A stretch of DNA of 64,000 nt from Pseudoxanthomonas sp. SE1 (GTDB taxonomy: Bacteria > Pseudomonadota > Gammaproteobacteria > Xanthomonadales > Xanthomonadaceae), in the NCBI RefSeq assembly GCF_029542205.1, contig NZ_CP113783.1:3339001-3403000 (forward strand). The letters run 5' to 3'. This document shows positions 55,833-64,000 of this stretch, one piece after another (the first letter of the stretch is position 1; every line of letters starts with the position of its first letter). The translations under genes were made by a program, and so were the position numbers. The notes below the pieces were generated by a model. The model made no database searches, was not told the DNA's origin, and saw only the letters and a program-made list of their open reading frames with translations.

Positions 55833-57698
55833 TTATTCCAGGCCCAGCTTCGCCAGCACCTGGAGCGCCAGGGCCTGCGGGTCCTGCTCGCCCGCGTGCA
55901 GGTGCACGTCGGGGTGCTCCGGGGTCTCGTATGGCGAATCGATGCCGGTGAAATTCGGGATCAACCCGGCGCGGGCCTTGCGGTACAGGCCCTTCACATC
56001 GCGTGCCTCGGCAAGAGCGAGGGGCACGTCGACGAAAACCTCGATGAACTCGCCATCGGCGAACCGGTCGCGCGCCATCCGCCGCTCCGCACGGAACGGA
56101 GAGATGAAACTGACCAGCACGATCAGGCCGGCATCGGTCATGAGCTTCGCCACCTCGGCCACGCGGCGGATGTTCTCCACGCGGTCCTCGTCGGTGAAGC
56201 CCAGGTCGCGGTTCAGCCCGTGGCGCACGTTGTCGCCGTCCAGCAGGAAGCTGTGGTAGCCAAGCGCATGCAGGCGCTTGTCCACCAGATTGGCGATGGT
56301 CGACTTGCCCGCGCCGGACAGGCCGGTGAACCACAGGACCTTCGGCACCTGGCCTTTCTGGCGCGCACGCGCGGCCTTGTCGACATCAACATGCTGCCAG
56401 TGCACGTTGCCCGCGCGCCGCAGCGCGAAGTCCAGCGTGCCCGCGGCGGCCGTGCCGTTGTCGTAGCGGTCGATCAGGATGAAGCTGCCCAGCGCGCGGT
56501 TGCGCGCGTAGGTGTCGAAGGCGACCGGTTCGTCCAGGCTGAGGTTGCAGTAGCCGACCTCGTTGAGCTCCAGCCGCTTGGCCGCGAGGTGCTCCTGCGT
56601 GTTCACGTCGATGCGGTGCTTGATCTCGGTGACGGTGGCGGAAACGGTCCGCGCACCGATCTTCAGCCAGTACGGCCGGCCGGGCAGCAACGGCGCGTCG
56701 GACATCCACAGCAGGTGCGCGGCGAACTGGTCGGCGACTTCCGGCGGATCGCCTGCGGCCGCGATCACGTCGCCACGGCTGATGTCGATTTCGTCCACCA
56801 GGGTCAGCGTCACGGCCTGGCCGGCGTGCGCCGTGGCGACTTCGCCATCCGGGCCGAGCACCTGCCCGACACGCGAACGGCGCGCGGACGGCAGCACCAC
56901 CACCTCGTCGCCCGGCTTCACCTCGCCGGCCGCGATGGTGCCTGCATAGCCACGGAAATTCTGGTGCGGGCGGTTGACCCATTGCACCGGCAGGCGCAGG
57001 CCTGCGCCGGTATCGTGCGTATCGACCTGCACGCTTTCCAGGTGTTCCAGCAAGGCGGGGCCGGTGTACCAGGGCGTGCGCGTGGAGCGCGAGGACAGGT
57101 TGTCGCCTTCCAGCGCCGACAGCGGGATGCAGGTGATCGATGCAATGCCGAGCCGCTGCGCGAGCGCACGGTAATCGGCGGCGATGCGTTCGAACACGTC
57201 CTGGTCGAAGTCCACCAGGTCCATCTTGTTCACCGCCAGCACCACGTGGCGGATGCCGAGCAGCGAGACGATGTAGCTGTGCCGGTGGGTCTGCGTGAGC
57301 AGGCCCTTGCGCGCATCCACCAGTACCACGGCCAGGTCCGCAGTGGATGCGCCGGTGGCCATGTTGCGCGTGTACTGCTCGTGCCCGGGGCAGTCGGCGA
57401 CGATGAACTTGCGCTTGTCCGTGTCGAAGTAGCGGTAGGCCACATCGATGGTGATGCCCTGCTCGCGTTCGGCAGCCAACCCGTCCAGCAACAGCGCGTA
57501 ATCGATGCGCTCGCCCTGGGTGCCGTGCTTGCGGCTGTCCTTCTCCAACGCGGCCAGCTGGTCGTCGAACAGGCGCTTGCTGTCGTACAGCAGGCGGCCT
57601 ATCAGGGTGCTCTTGCCATCGTCCACGCTGCCGCAGGTGATGAAGCGCAGCAGGGGCTTGGATTCGTGCTGCTTGAGGTAATCCGAGATGTCAGACAT
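55833..57698 (-). CDS. cysNC: Bifunctional sulfate adenylyltransferase large subunit / APS kinase CysNC
   Basis: Fusion of CysN (regulatory GTPase of ATP sulfurylase) with CysC. It has 621 residues. The GTPase P-loop GSVDDGKS is at 23-30, with [15 protein letters not shown] and NKMDLVDF. The C-terminal APS kinase has P-loop GLSGAGKST at 459-467, [11 protein letters not shown] and [10 protein letters not shown]. Fused CysNC is common in xanthomonads and rhizobia. The ATG at 57698 has a strong AGGAG Shine-Dalgarno that begins at the very end of a type A REP. cysD lies upstream on the same strand. Confidence 0.97.
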   Translation of the reverse strand: MSDISDYLKQHESKPLLRFITCGSVDDGKSTLIGRLLYDSKRLFDDQLAALEKDSRKHGTQGERIDYALLLDGLAAEREQGITIDVAYRYFDTDKRKFIVADCPGHEQYTRNMATGASTADLAVVLVDARKGLLTQTHRHSYIVSLLGIRHVVLAVNKMDLVDFDQDVFERIAADYRALAQRLGIASITCIPLSALEGDNLSSRSTRTPWYTGPALLEHLESVQVDTHDTGAGLRLPVQWVNRPHQNFRGYAGTIAAGEVKPGDEVVVLPSARRSRVGQVLGPDGEVATAHAGQAVTLTLVDEIDISRGDVIAAAGDPPEVADQFAAHLLWMSDAPLLPGRPYWLKIGARTVSATVTEIKHRIDVNTQEHLAAKRLELNEVGYCNLSLDEPVAFDTYARNRALGSFILIDRYDNGTAAAGTLDFALRRAGNVHWQHVDVDKAARARQKGQVPKVLWFTGLSGAGKSTIANLVDKRLHALGYHSFLLDGDNVRHGLNRDLGFTDEDRVENIRRVAEVAKLMTDAGLIVLVSFISPFRAERRMARDRFADGEFIEVFVDVPLALAEARDVKGLYRKARAGLIPNFTGIDSPYETPEHPDVHLHAGEQDPQALALQVLAKLGLE

Positions 57699-57709
57699 GG
57701 TGGAGCTCC

Positions 57710-57784
57710 TGTAGGAGCGCCCCATGGGCGCGATGCTTTTTTCCACGCCGCGCAAACGCATCGCGGGCATGGCCCGCTCCTACA
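57710..57784. repeat. GTAG-headed REP pair, type A, between cysD and cysNC
   Basis: Left arm TGTAGGAGCGCCCCATGGGC then GCGATGC; right arm GCATCGCGGGCATGGCCCGC then TCCTACA. Compared with copies 1-4 near coaE, the arms are in reversed order. It fills most of the intergenic space and its left end touches the cysNC Shine-Dalgarno. Confidence 0.85.
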
Positions 57785-57803
57785 ACGGCGATCACCGGGA
57801 ACA

Positions 57804-58727
57804 TCAGAAATACCCCTCCAGCTTCTTCTTCTCCATCGACGCGCCCGGGTCGTGGTCGATCACCCGGCCCTGCCGTTCGGAACTGGTGGTCACCAGCATC
57901 TCGGCGATGATCTTCTCCAGCGAGTCGGCCTCGGACTCGATCGCGCCGGTCAGCGGATAGCAGCCCAGTGTGCGGAAGCGCACGCGGCGCTGCTGCGGGA
58001 CTTCGCCCTCGCGCAGCGGCAGGCGTTCGTCATCCACCATCAGCAGGGCGCCGTCGCGCTCGACCACCGGCCGCTCGGCGGCGAAGTACAGCGGCACCAC
58101 CGGGATGTTCTCGCGGTAGATGTAGAGCCAGATGTCCAGCTCGGTCCAGTTCGACAGCGGGAACACGCGCACGCTCTCACCGGTGTTGATGCGGGCGTTG
58201 TATAGGTTCCACAGCTCGGGGCGCTGGTTCTTCGGATCCCAGCGGTGCCTGTCGTTGCGGAACGAGAACACGCGCTCCTTGGCGCGCGACTTCTCCTCGT
58301 CGCGGCGGGCACCGCCGATGGCCGCGTCGAAGCGGTAATGGTCCAGCGCCTGCTTCAGGCCCTGGGTCTTCATCACGTCGGTGTGCACGGTGGCGCCGTG
58401 GCTGATCGGCCCGATGTCGCGGGCGATGCCGTCCGGATTGATGTGCACGCGCAGGTCCACACCGGTCTCGGCGGCGCGCCGGTCGCGGAAGGCGATCATC
58501 TCGCGGAATTTCCACCGGGTGTCCACGTGCAGCAGCGGGATCGGCGGCCGGGCCGGGGCGAACGCCTTCAGCAGCAGGTGCAGCAGCACCGAACTGTCCT
58601 TGCCCACCGAGTACAGCAGCACCGGGTTGCGGAATTCGGCGGCGACCTCCCGCAGGATATGGATGCTTTCCGCTTCCAGGCGGTCGAGGTGGGACAGGCG
58701 GGGTACGGCAGTCATCGAGGCAGACAA
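57804..58727 (-). CDS. cysD: Sulfate adenylyltransferase subunit 2
   Basis: Catalytic subunit of ATP sulfurylase, making APS from sulfate and ATP with CysN. It has 307 residues. The PP-loop [19 protein letters not shown] is at about 39-57, and [20 protein letters not shown] and [15 protein letters not shown] are family signatures; the C-terminus [12 protein letters not shown] is invariant. The start may be 58727 or the ATG at 58715 ([11 protein letters not shown]). It is divergent from cysJ across about 190 bases. Confidence 0.97.
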   Translation of the reverse strand: MSASMTAVPRLSHLDRLEAESIHILREVAAEFRNPVLLYSVGKDSSVLLHLLLKAFAPARPPIPLLHVDTRWKFREMIAFRDRRAAETGVDLRVHINPDGIARDIGPISHGATVHTDVMKTQGLKQALDHYRFDAAIGGARRDEEKSRAKERVFSFRNDRHRWDPKNQRPELWNLYNARINTGESVRVFPLSNWTELDIWLYIYRENIPVVPLYFAAERPVVERDGALLMVDDERLPLREGEVPQQRRVRFRTLGCYPLTGAIESEADSLEKIIAEMLVTTSSERQGRVIDHDPGASMEKKKLEGYF

Positions 58728-58920
58728 AAGAGGGCAGTGGATCCGGACGGACTAGCCTAGCAGGGCGTCGCCAACGGGTCCGGGAGGCCGGCAGTATTCG
58801 GCCGGTGGCTCATGCAGGCGAAATAAGCTGCGGCCATAAGCCCATAACCACGCGTCCTTTCTGGCGGTCAGTGCCCATCCCTACCATCGGTCGTCCCAGT
58901 CGCGCCCACGGGCCACGCCG

Positions 58921-60789
58921 ATGTCCGCCACCCAGCCTGTCCTTGCCCCCATTCCCCTCGCGGAGGAGCGGCGGGCGCTGCTGGCCCAGGCGGTGGCCGG
59001 CCTGGACGGCGCCAGCCTGTGGTGGGTCTCCGGCTACGCCGCCGGCCTGGCACAGGCACAGCTGGCGCCGCAAGCCGCATCCGCCGTCACGCCATCCCGG
59101 ACCATCCTTCCCGCCCAAGGCGTGCAGGCCGCGCAGCGCCTGACCATCGTCTACGGCAGCCAGACCGGCAATGCCCGCCGTGCCGCCGAAGTACTGGCCC
59201 AGCAGGCCGAAGCCGCCGGCCTGTCGGTCCGCCTGCTGCGGGCCGATGCGTACCCGCAGCGCGAACTGGCCAGCGAGCGCCTGCTCTACATCGTCATCAG
59301 CACCCAGGGCGAAGGCGACCCGCCGGATGACAGCATCGGCCTGGTCGAATTCCTGCGTGGCAAGCGCGCGCCGAAGCTGCCCGAACTGAAGTACGCCGTG
59401 CTCGGCCTGGGCGACTCCAGCTATGCCGATTTCTGCGGCATCGCCACCCGACTGGATGCGCGCCTGGCCGAACTCGGCGCCAGCCGGCTGTTCGCCGCCG
59501 GCCTGGCCGACCTCGACATCGAGACGGTCGCCACCCCGTGGCGCGAGCAGGCACTGGCGCATGCGCGCGACCTGCTGAAGACGCCGGCCGCTGGCGCCGC
59601 TCCGCTGGCCACGGTCACGCCGCTGCGCCCCGGCCATGCGGCCCTGTGGTCGCACGAGCATCCCTTCCCCGCCGAACTGCTGCTCAACCAGCGCATCAGC
59701 GGCCGCGATTTCAAGGGCCCGCGCTTCGGCCAACACGGCGTCGCCGACAAGGACGTGCGTCACATCGAACTGTCGCTGGAAGGCAGCGGCCTGCACTACG
59801 AGCCAGGTGATGCGCTGGGCGTGCGCCACCGCAATCCCGCCGCGTTGGTCGATGGCGTACTGGAAGCGCTGCGGCTGGACGGCGACGGCACCGTCAGCGA
59901 AGGCGGCGATGCCCTGCCCCTGCGCGAGTGGCTGGCCGCGCGCCGCGAGCTGACCCGGCTGTCGCGTCCCTTCCTGGCCACGCATGCCGCCCATGCGCAG
60001 GCCGACGAACTCAATGCGCTGCTCGCGCCCGCTCAGAACACCGCACTGACGCAGTTGTTCAACACGCACCAGCTGATCGACGTACTGCGTCGCTGGCCGG
60101 CGGGCTGGTCCGCGCAGGAACTGGTCGCCGCGCTGCGCCCACTCGCGCCGCGCCTCTATTCCATCGCCTCCAGCCGCAAGCGTGTGGGCGAAGAAGCCCA
60201 CCTGACCGTCGACGTGCTGGGCTACGACGCCTTCGGCCATGCGCACGGCGGTGCCGCCAGCGGCTTCCTCGCCGCACGCGAGGAAGGCGACCAGGTGCCG
60301 GTCTACATCGAGGCCAACGAACGCTTCCGCGTACCCACCGACGGCAGCCGCGACATCCTGATGATCGGCCCGGGAACCGGCGTGGCACCGTTCCGTGGCT
60401 TCGTGCAGGAACGCGCCGAGACAGGCGCTCGCGGCCGCAACTGGCTGTTCTTCGGTGCCCAGCACTTCAACCAAGGCTTCTTCTACCAGAGCGAATGGCA
60501 GGACGCGCTGCGCAGCGGCGAACTGCATCGCCTGGACCTGGCGTTCTCGCGCGACCAGGCACGCAAGATCTACGTGCAGGACCGCCTGCGCGAGCGCGGC
60601 CGGGATGTCTACGACTGGCTGCAGAACGGCGCGCACCTGTATGTGTGCGGCGCCATCGGCATGGGCAAGGACGTGCATGCGGCGCTGCAGGCCATCGTGG
60701 TCGAGCACGGTGGCCTGGATGAAGACGGTGCCCGCGAGTACCTGGTGAACCTGCAGACGGAGGGGCGCTACAGCCGCGACGTGTACTGA
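58921..60789 (+). CDS. cysJ: Sulfite reductase flavoprotein alpha subunit
   Basis: Delivers NADPH electrons through FAD and FMN to the CysI haemoprotein. It has 622 residues. The flavodoxin domain has [20 protein letters not shown] (about 76-95) and [11 protein letters not shown]; the FAD domain has [20 protein letters not shown]; the NADPH domain has [18 protein letters not shown]. The C-terminal Tyr stacks on FAD as usual. It precedes cysI with a REP between. Confidence 0.96.
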   Translation: MSATQPVLAPIPLAEERRALLAQAVAGLDGASLWWVSGYAAGLAQAQLAPQAASAVTPSRTILPAQGVQAAQRLTIVYGSQTGNARRAAEVLAQQAEAAGLSVRLLRADAYPQRELASERLLYIVISTQGEGDPPDDSIGLVEFLRGKRAPKLPELKYAVLGLGDSSYADFCGIATRLDARLAELGASRLFAAGLADLDIETVATPWREQALAHARDLLKTPAAGAAPLATVTPLRPGHAALWSHEHPFPAELLLNQRISGRDFKGPRFGQHGVADKDVRHIELSLEGSGLHYEPGDALGVRHRNPAALVDGVLEALRLDGDGTVSEGGDALPLREWLAARRELTRLSRPFLATHAAHAQADELNALLAPAQNTALTQLFNTHQLIDVLRRWPAGWSAQELVAALRPLAPRLYSIASSRKRVGEEAHLTVDVLGYDAFGHAHGGAASGFLAAREEGDQVPVYIEANERFRVPTDGSRDILMIGPGTGVAPFRGFVQERAETGARGRNWLFFGAQHFNQGFFYQSEWQDALRSGELHRLDLAFSRDQARKIYVQDRLRERGRDVYDWLQNGAHLYVCGAIGMGKDVHAALQAIVVEHGGLDEDGAREYLVNLQTEGRYSRDVY

Positions 60790-60803
60790 CGACCCTCCGC
60801 TTT

Positions 60804-60864
60804 TGTAGGAGCGACGTGAGTCGCGACCTGCAACCTTCCGGTCGCGACTCACGTCGCTCCTACA
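60804..60864. repeat. GTAG-headed REP, type B, perfect hairpin between cysJ and cysI
   Basis: Two 25-base arms (TGTAGGAGCGACGTGAGTCG then CGACC, and its exact reverse complement) around an 11-base loop, 61 bases in all. It is the most perfect REP in the window, starting 14 bases past the cysJ stop and ending 11 bases before the cysI start. A hairpin this stable in an operon should affect processing or relative expression. Confidence 0.9.
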
Positions 60865-60875
60865 GTGGAACACCC

Positions 60876-62579
60876 ATGTCCAACCATTCCGTCGAAGACA
60901 TCAAATCCGAGAGCAACCGCCTGCGCGGCAGCCTGCTCGACAGTCTGGCCGATCCGGTCACCGGCGCGCTGCGCGAATCGGACCAGACCCTGATCAAGTA
61001 CCACGGCAGCTATCAGCAGGACGACCGCGACCTGCGCGACGAGCGCCGCCGGCAGAAGCTGGAGCCGGCCTACCAGTTCATGATCCGCACGCGCACGCCC
61101 GGCGGCGTGGTGACGCCGGCGCAATGGTTGAAGCTGGATGCCATCGCCACGCAGTACGCCAACCACTCGTTGCGCATCACCACGCGCCAGGCCTTCCAGT
61201 ACCACGGCGTGATCAAGCGCGAGCTCAAGGCGACGATGCAGGCCATCAACGCCACGCTGATCGACACGCTGGCGGCCTGCGGCGACGTCAACCGCAACGT
61301 GCTGGTCGCGGCCAACCCGCTGGAATCGCGCGCGCATGCCGAGGTGCAGGCCTGGGCCGCGAAACTGTCCGAGCACCTGCTGCCGAACACCCGTGCCTAC
61401 TACGAGATCTGGCTGGACGAGGAGCGCGTGGCCGGCAGCGGCGAGGAAGAAGAACCGATCTACGGCGCTACCTATCTGCCGCGCAAGTTCAAGATCGGCT
61501 TCGCCGTGCCGCCGGTCAACGACGTGGATGTGTTCGCGAACGACCTCGGCTTCATCGCCGTCCTCGAAGACGGAGCACTCGCCGGCTTCAACCTGGTGAT
61601 CGGGGGCGGGATGGGTGCCACGCATGGCGATGCCGAGACCTACCCGCGCGTCGGCAACGTGGTCGGCTTCATCACGCCAGAGCACCTGCTCGATGTCGCC
61701 ACGGCCGTGGTCACCACCCAGCGCGACCTGGGCAACCGCGAGCTGCGCAAGCGTGCGCGCTTCAAGTACACCATCGACGACCACGGCCTGGACACCGTGG
61801 TCGGCGAGATCGAACGCCGCAGTGGCGTGACGCTGCAGCCGGTGCGCGCGTTCCGCTTCGAGCACAACGGCGACCGCTATGGCTGGGTGGAAGGCGAAGA
61901 CGGCCGCTGGCACCTGACCCTGCACCTGTTCGCCGGTCGCATCGCCAACACCGCACATGCGACACACCTGACCGGCCTGCGCGAGATCGCCAACGTGCAT
62001 CGCGGCGAGTTCCGCATGACGGCGAACCAGAACCTCGTCATCGCCGGCGTGCCGGCCAGCGAGCGCGAGCGCATCGACACGCTGGTGAAGACGCACGGGC
62101 TGGACGCCGGCGAGCGCCTCGGCACGGCCCTTCAGCGCGCGGCGGTAGCCTGCGTGGCCCTGCCCACCTGCGGACTGGCAATGGCAGAGGCCGAGCGCTA
62201 CCTGCCCGACTTCACCGCCCGCCTGCAACCGCTGCTTGAGAAGCATGGCCTGCGCGATGCGCCGATCCTGCTGCGCATCTCCGGCTGCCCCAATGGCTGC
62301 TCGCGTCCTTACCTCGCCGAGATCGCCCTCGTGGGCAAGGCGCCGGGCCGCTACAACCTGATGCTCGGCGGCGATGCGCGGGGCCAACGGCTCAATACCT
62401 TGTACCGCGAGAACATCGACGAGGCCGCCATCCTCGCCACGCTGGACGCGCTGTTCGCGCGATATGCCGGCGAACGCACCGATGGCGAAGGCTTCGGCGA
62501 CTTCCTGCACCGCAGTGGCGTGGTCGCCCTGCCCGCCTACCCCACCCACCGACAGATCGCACCGGACCTTTACGCATGA
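60876..62579 (+). CDS. cysI: Sulfite reductase haemoprotein beta subunit
   Basis: Sirohaem and [4Fe-4S] enzyme that reduces sulfite to sulfide. It has 567 residues, the usual length. The cluster/sirohaem cysteines are in CVALPTC and CPNGC. N-terminal [20 protein letters not shown] and [18 protein letters not shown] are family signatures. The ATG at 60876 is chosen; the frame open to 60816 runs through the REP hairpin. Its stop overlaps cysH by four bases (ATGA). Confidence 0.97.
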   Translation: MSNHSVEDIKSESNRLRGSLLDSLADPVTGALRESDQTLIKYHGSYQQDDRDLRDERRRQKLEPAYQFMIRTRTPGGVVTPAQWLKLDAIATQYANHSLRITTRQAFQYHGVIKRELKATMQAINATLIDTLAACGDVNRNVLVAANPLESRAHAEVQAWAAKLSEHLLPNTRAYYEIWLDEERVAGSGEEEEPIYGATYLPRKFKIGFAVPPVNDVDVFANDLGFIAVLEDGALAGFNLVIGGGMGATHGDAETYPRVGNVVGFITPEHLLDVATAVVTTQRDLGNRELRKRARFKYTIDDHGLDTVVGEIERRSGVTLQPVRAFRFEHNGDRYGWVEGEDGRWHLTLHLFAGRIANTAHATHLTGLREIANVHRGEFRMTANQNLVIAGVPASERERIDTLVKTHGLDAGERLGTALQRAAVACVALPTCGLAMAEAERYLPDFTARLQPLLEKHGLRDAPILLRISGCPNGCSRPYLAEIALVGKAPGRYNLMLGGDARGQRLNTLYRENIDEAAILATLDALFARYAGERTDGEGFGDFLHRSGVVALPAYPTHRQIAPDLYA

Positions 62580-63289
62580 GCGCCCTCGCCCTTTCCCTGG
62601 ACACCGACCGGATCGCCGAGCACAACGCGTGGCTGGAAACGCAGACGGCGGAGCAGCGCGTCACCTGGGCGCTCAAGCACGGCCCCGCGGAAGCCGCGAT
62701 GTCCTCCAGCTTCGGCGCGCAGGCGGCCGTGCTGCTGCACATGGTTACCCGGCAGAAGCCGGACATCCCCGTGGTGCTGATCGACACTGGCTACCTGTTC
62801 CCCGAGACCTACCGCTTCGCCGACGAACTGACCGAACGCCTGCAGCTCAACCTGCAGGTGTTCCGTCCGCTGGTCAGCCGCGCCTGGATGGAAGCGCGCC
62901 ACGGCCGCCTGTGGGAACAGGGCCTGGTCGGCATCGAGCAGTACAACAGCCTGCGCAAGGTCGAACCGATGAAGCGTGCCCTGAAGGAACTGGGCGTGGG
63001 CACCTGGTTCACCGGCCTGCGTCGCAGCCAGGCCACCAGCCGGGCCAACGCACCCGTGCTGCAGCAGCGCGAGGACCGTTGGAAGATCAACCCGATCGTC
63101 GACTGGACCGACCGCGACATCTGGCAGTACATGAAGCAGCACGGCCTGCCCTACCATCCGCTGTGGGAGCAGGGGTACGTGTCGATCGGCGACTTCCACA
63201 CCACGCGCCGCTGGGAGCCCGGCATGCGCGAGGAGGACACCCGCTTCAACGGCCTCAAGCGCGAGTGCGGCATCCACATCGACGTCTGA
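62576..63289 (+). CDS. cysH: Phosphoadenylyl-sulfate reductase
   Basis: Thioredoxin-dependent reduction of PAPS to sulfite. It has 237 residues. The PP-loop [15 protein letters not shown] is at about 43-57, and the catalytic C231 lies in KRECGIH at the C-terminus. The two CC pairs that bind an iron-sulfur cluster in APS reductases are absent, so the enzyme uses PAPS, in agreement with the CysC domain in cysNC. It is the last gene of the cysJIH group. Confidence 0.96.
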   Translation: MSALALSLDTDRIAEHNAWLETQTAEQRVTWALKHGPAEAAMSSSFGAQAAVLLHMVTRQKPDIPVVLIDTGYLFPETYRFADELTERLQLNLQVFRPLVSRAWMEARHGRLWEQGLVGIEQYNSLRKVEPMKRALKELGVGTWFTGLRRSQATSRANAPVLQQREDRWKINPIVDWTDRDIWQYMKQHGLPYHPLWEQGYVSIGDFHTTRRWEPGMREEDTRFNGLKRECGIHIDV

Positions 63290-63420
63290 TGGCAGCCCCG
63301 GCAGCCTGAGGCATTCGCGTCGGGCCAGCCCGGTTTCGTCGCCGCATCGCGGGGTCCGTCGCGCGCCCTCTTCCCTCCCGGGACTGGCGGGCTATCCTCC
63401 ACGGCACTCCCGAAGCCGCG

Positions 63421-64000
63421 GTGCCCGACGTGTTCCCCAGCCTGCTCCTGATCATCCGCATCCTCGTCGCCTGGTTCGGCGCGATCCTGATGGCGGGCTT
63501 CGTGTGGAACGGCCTCTTCGAGCACACGTTCCTGTCCGGCGGCGCCAGTTGGCTGTTCAACCTGGCAGCGACGCTGGTGATGATCTCGGTACTGATCGGC
63601 ACGATCAGCCACCTGCGCCGGATCTGGCTGATCACGGGGCGCCTGGACAGCACCACGCTGTCGAGCCGCCAGCGCCGGCAGATCGAAGTGCCGCTGGATA
63701 CGGCCGCCGCCTTCGACCTGATCGAAGGCGCGCTGCGCGAACTGCCGCGCGCCGAGGACGCAGAGAGCGCACCCGACAGCCTGCAGGTGCGGGTCAAGGT
63801 GCGCCGCGTGGACAGCTTCGACGGCCCCAGCCAGCCGTCGCGCTTCAACATCATGGCCCGCTTCGCGGTGAAGCGTGACCTTGTGCAGGCGACCGTCACG
63901 CCCGGCAATGGCACCAGCAGCATCACCCTGATGCTGGGGCCCGACGCCAGCGCGTGGCTCGACCTGTTCGTGCTGGACGACGGCGTCAATGTGGAAAACG
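63421..64000 (+). CDS. Membrane protein of unknown function, truncated by window end
   Basis: An open frame of 193 codons runs off the right edge, beginning at a GTG (VPDVFPSLLLIIRILVAWFG); the GTG three codons on is an alternative. Two hydrophobic segments (about 8-27 and 40-57) form an N-terminal hairpin. The rest is soluble beta-rich sequence (LQVRVKVRRVDSF, NIMARFAVKRDLVQATVTPG). I recognise no family. Codon usage is GC3-rich as in the neighbours, and no stop interrupts the frame, so it is probably real. Confidence 0.6.
   Translation, partial: MPDVFPSLLLIIRILVAWFGAILMAGFVWNGLFEHTFLSGGASWLFNLAATLVMISVLIGTISHLRRIWLITGRLDSTTLSSRQRRQIEVPLDTAAAFDLIEGALRELPRAEDAESAPDSLQVRVKVRRVDSFDGPSQPSRFNIMARFAVKRDLVQATVTPGNGTSSITLMLGPDASAWLDLFVLDDGVNVEN

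Noticed and set aside
63255..63989. 244-codon minus-strand frame at the right end
   Set aside because: It is antisense to the end of cysH and to the plus-strand membrane-protein frame. Its translation is Arg/Ser-rich and without domains.

Overview
The window is about 64 kb of high-GC chromosomal DNA. Gene content and order indicate a gammaproteobacterium of the Xanthomonadaceae/Lysobacteraceae (Xanthomonas, Pseudoxanthomonas, Stenotrophomonas, Lysobacter); Pseudoxanthomonas is my best guess, by inference only. Supporting signs are the pilD-coaE pair, the dciA/M23/secA/Nudix-ThiE block beside lpxC, a dcw cluster without murD, and many short palindromic repeats that begin with GTAG, as in the SMAG REP elements of Stenotrophomonas, with a RAYT transposase relic among them. 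No rRNA, tRNA, prophage, CRISPR array or complete IS element was seen.

Layout. 1-2170: end of pilD, coaE, and a REP cluster around a nonsense-interrupted RAYT. 2170-7700: Nudix-ThiE fusion, secA, an M23 peptidase and, divergently, dciA. 7900-24690: one minus-strand division and cell-wall (dcw) cluster in the order mraZ-rsmH-ftsL-ftsI-murE-murF-mraY-ftsW-murG-murC-ddlB-ftsQ-ftsA-ftsZ-lpxC. Most junctions from mraZ to ftsA overlap by 1-4 bases. A 10-bp-periodic set of MraZ-like boxes lies upstream. 25000-31700: an NRDE protein, rnpB, chrA, and the divergent rsmI / lpoA-yraN-FAD oxidase genes. 31800-39260: nrdR-GNAT-ribD-methyltransferase, then an FMN riboswitch leading ribE-ribB-ribH-nusB-HhH-thiL. 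39370-51440: glyA, an RcnB-like protein, ettA, a soluble chemoreceptor-like protein with inverted domain order, a Rieske protein, an FAH-family protein, mscL, an M28 peptidase, a SpoU methyltransferase, an alanine/Na+ symporter and a GNAT. 51430-55670: an RND efflux permease and its lipoprotein adaptor. 55830-63290: assimilatory sulfate reduction, with cysD-cysNC on minus and cysJ-cysI-cysH on plus. The window ends inside an unrecognised membrane protein gene.

How it fits together. The dcw block supplies the lipid II pathway from MurE to MurG, the divisome core and LpxC for lipid A. D-Glu addition (MurD) must be encoded elsewhere, and in Xanthomonas this is done by MurD2 plus the MurL epimerase. 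The rib block makes riboflavin under FMN feedback; its RibB carries a GTP-cyclohydrolase-II-like domain without the zinc cysteines, so the active RibA should lie elsewhere. The cys block covers sulfate to sulfide from sulfate activation (CysD/CysNC) through PAPS reduction (CysH) to sulfite reduction (CysJI).

Most notable for follow-up: (i) GTAG-headed REPs whose TAG is the stop codon of coaE, of the FAD oxidase and of the RAYT itself; (ii) REPs inside both arms of the sulfur operon; (iii) five MraZ-type boxes in perfect 10-bp phase; (iv) the chemoreceptor-like protein with its signalling hairpin at the N-terminus and its sensor at the C-terminus.
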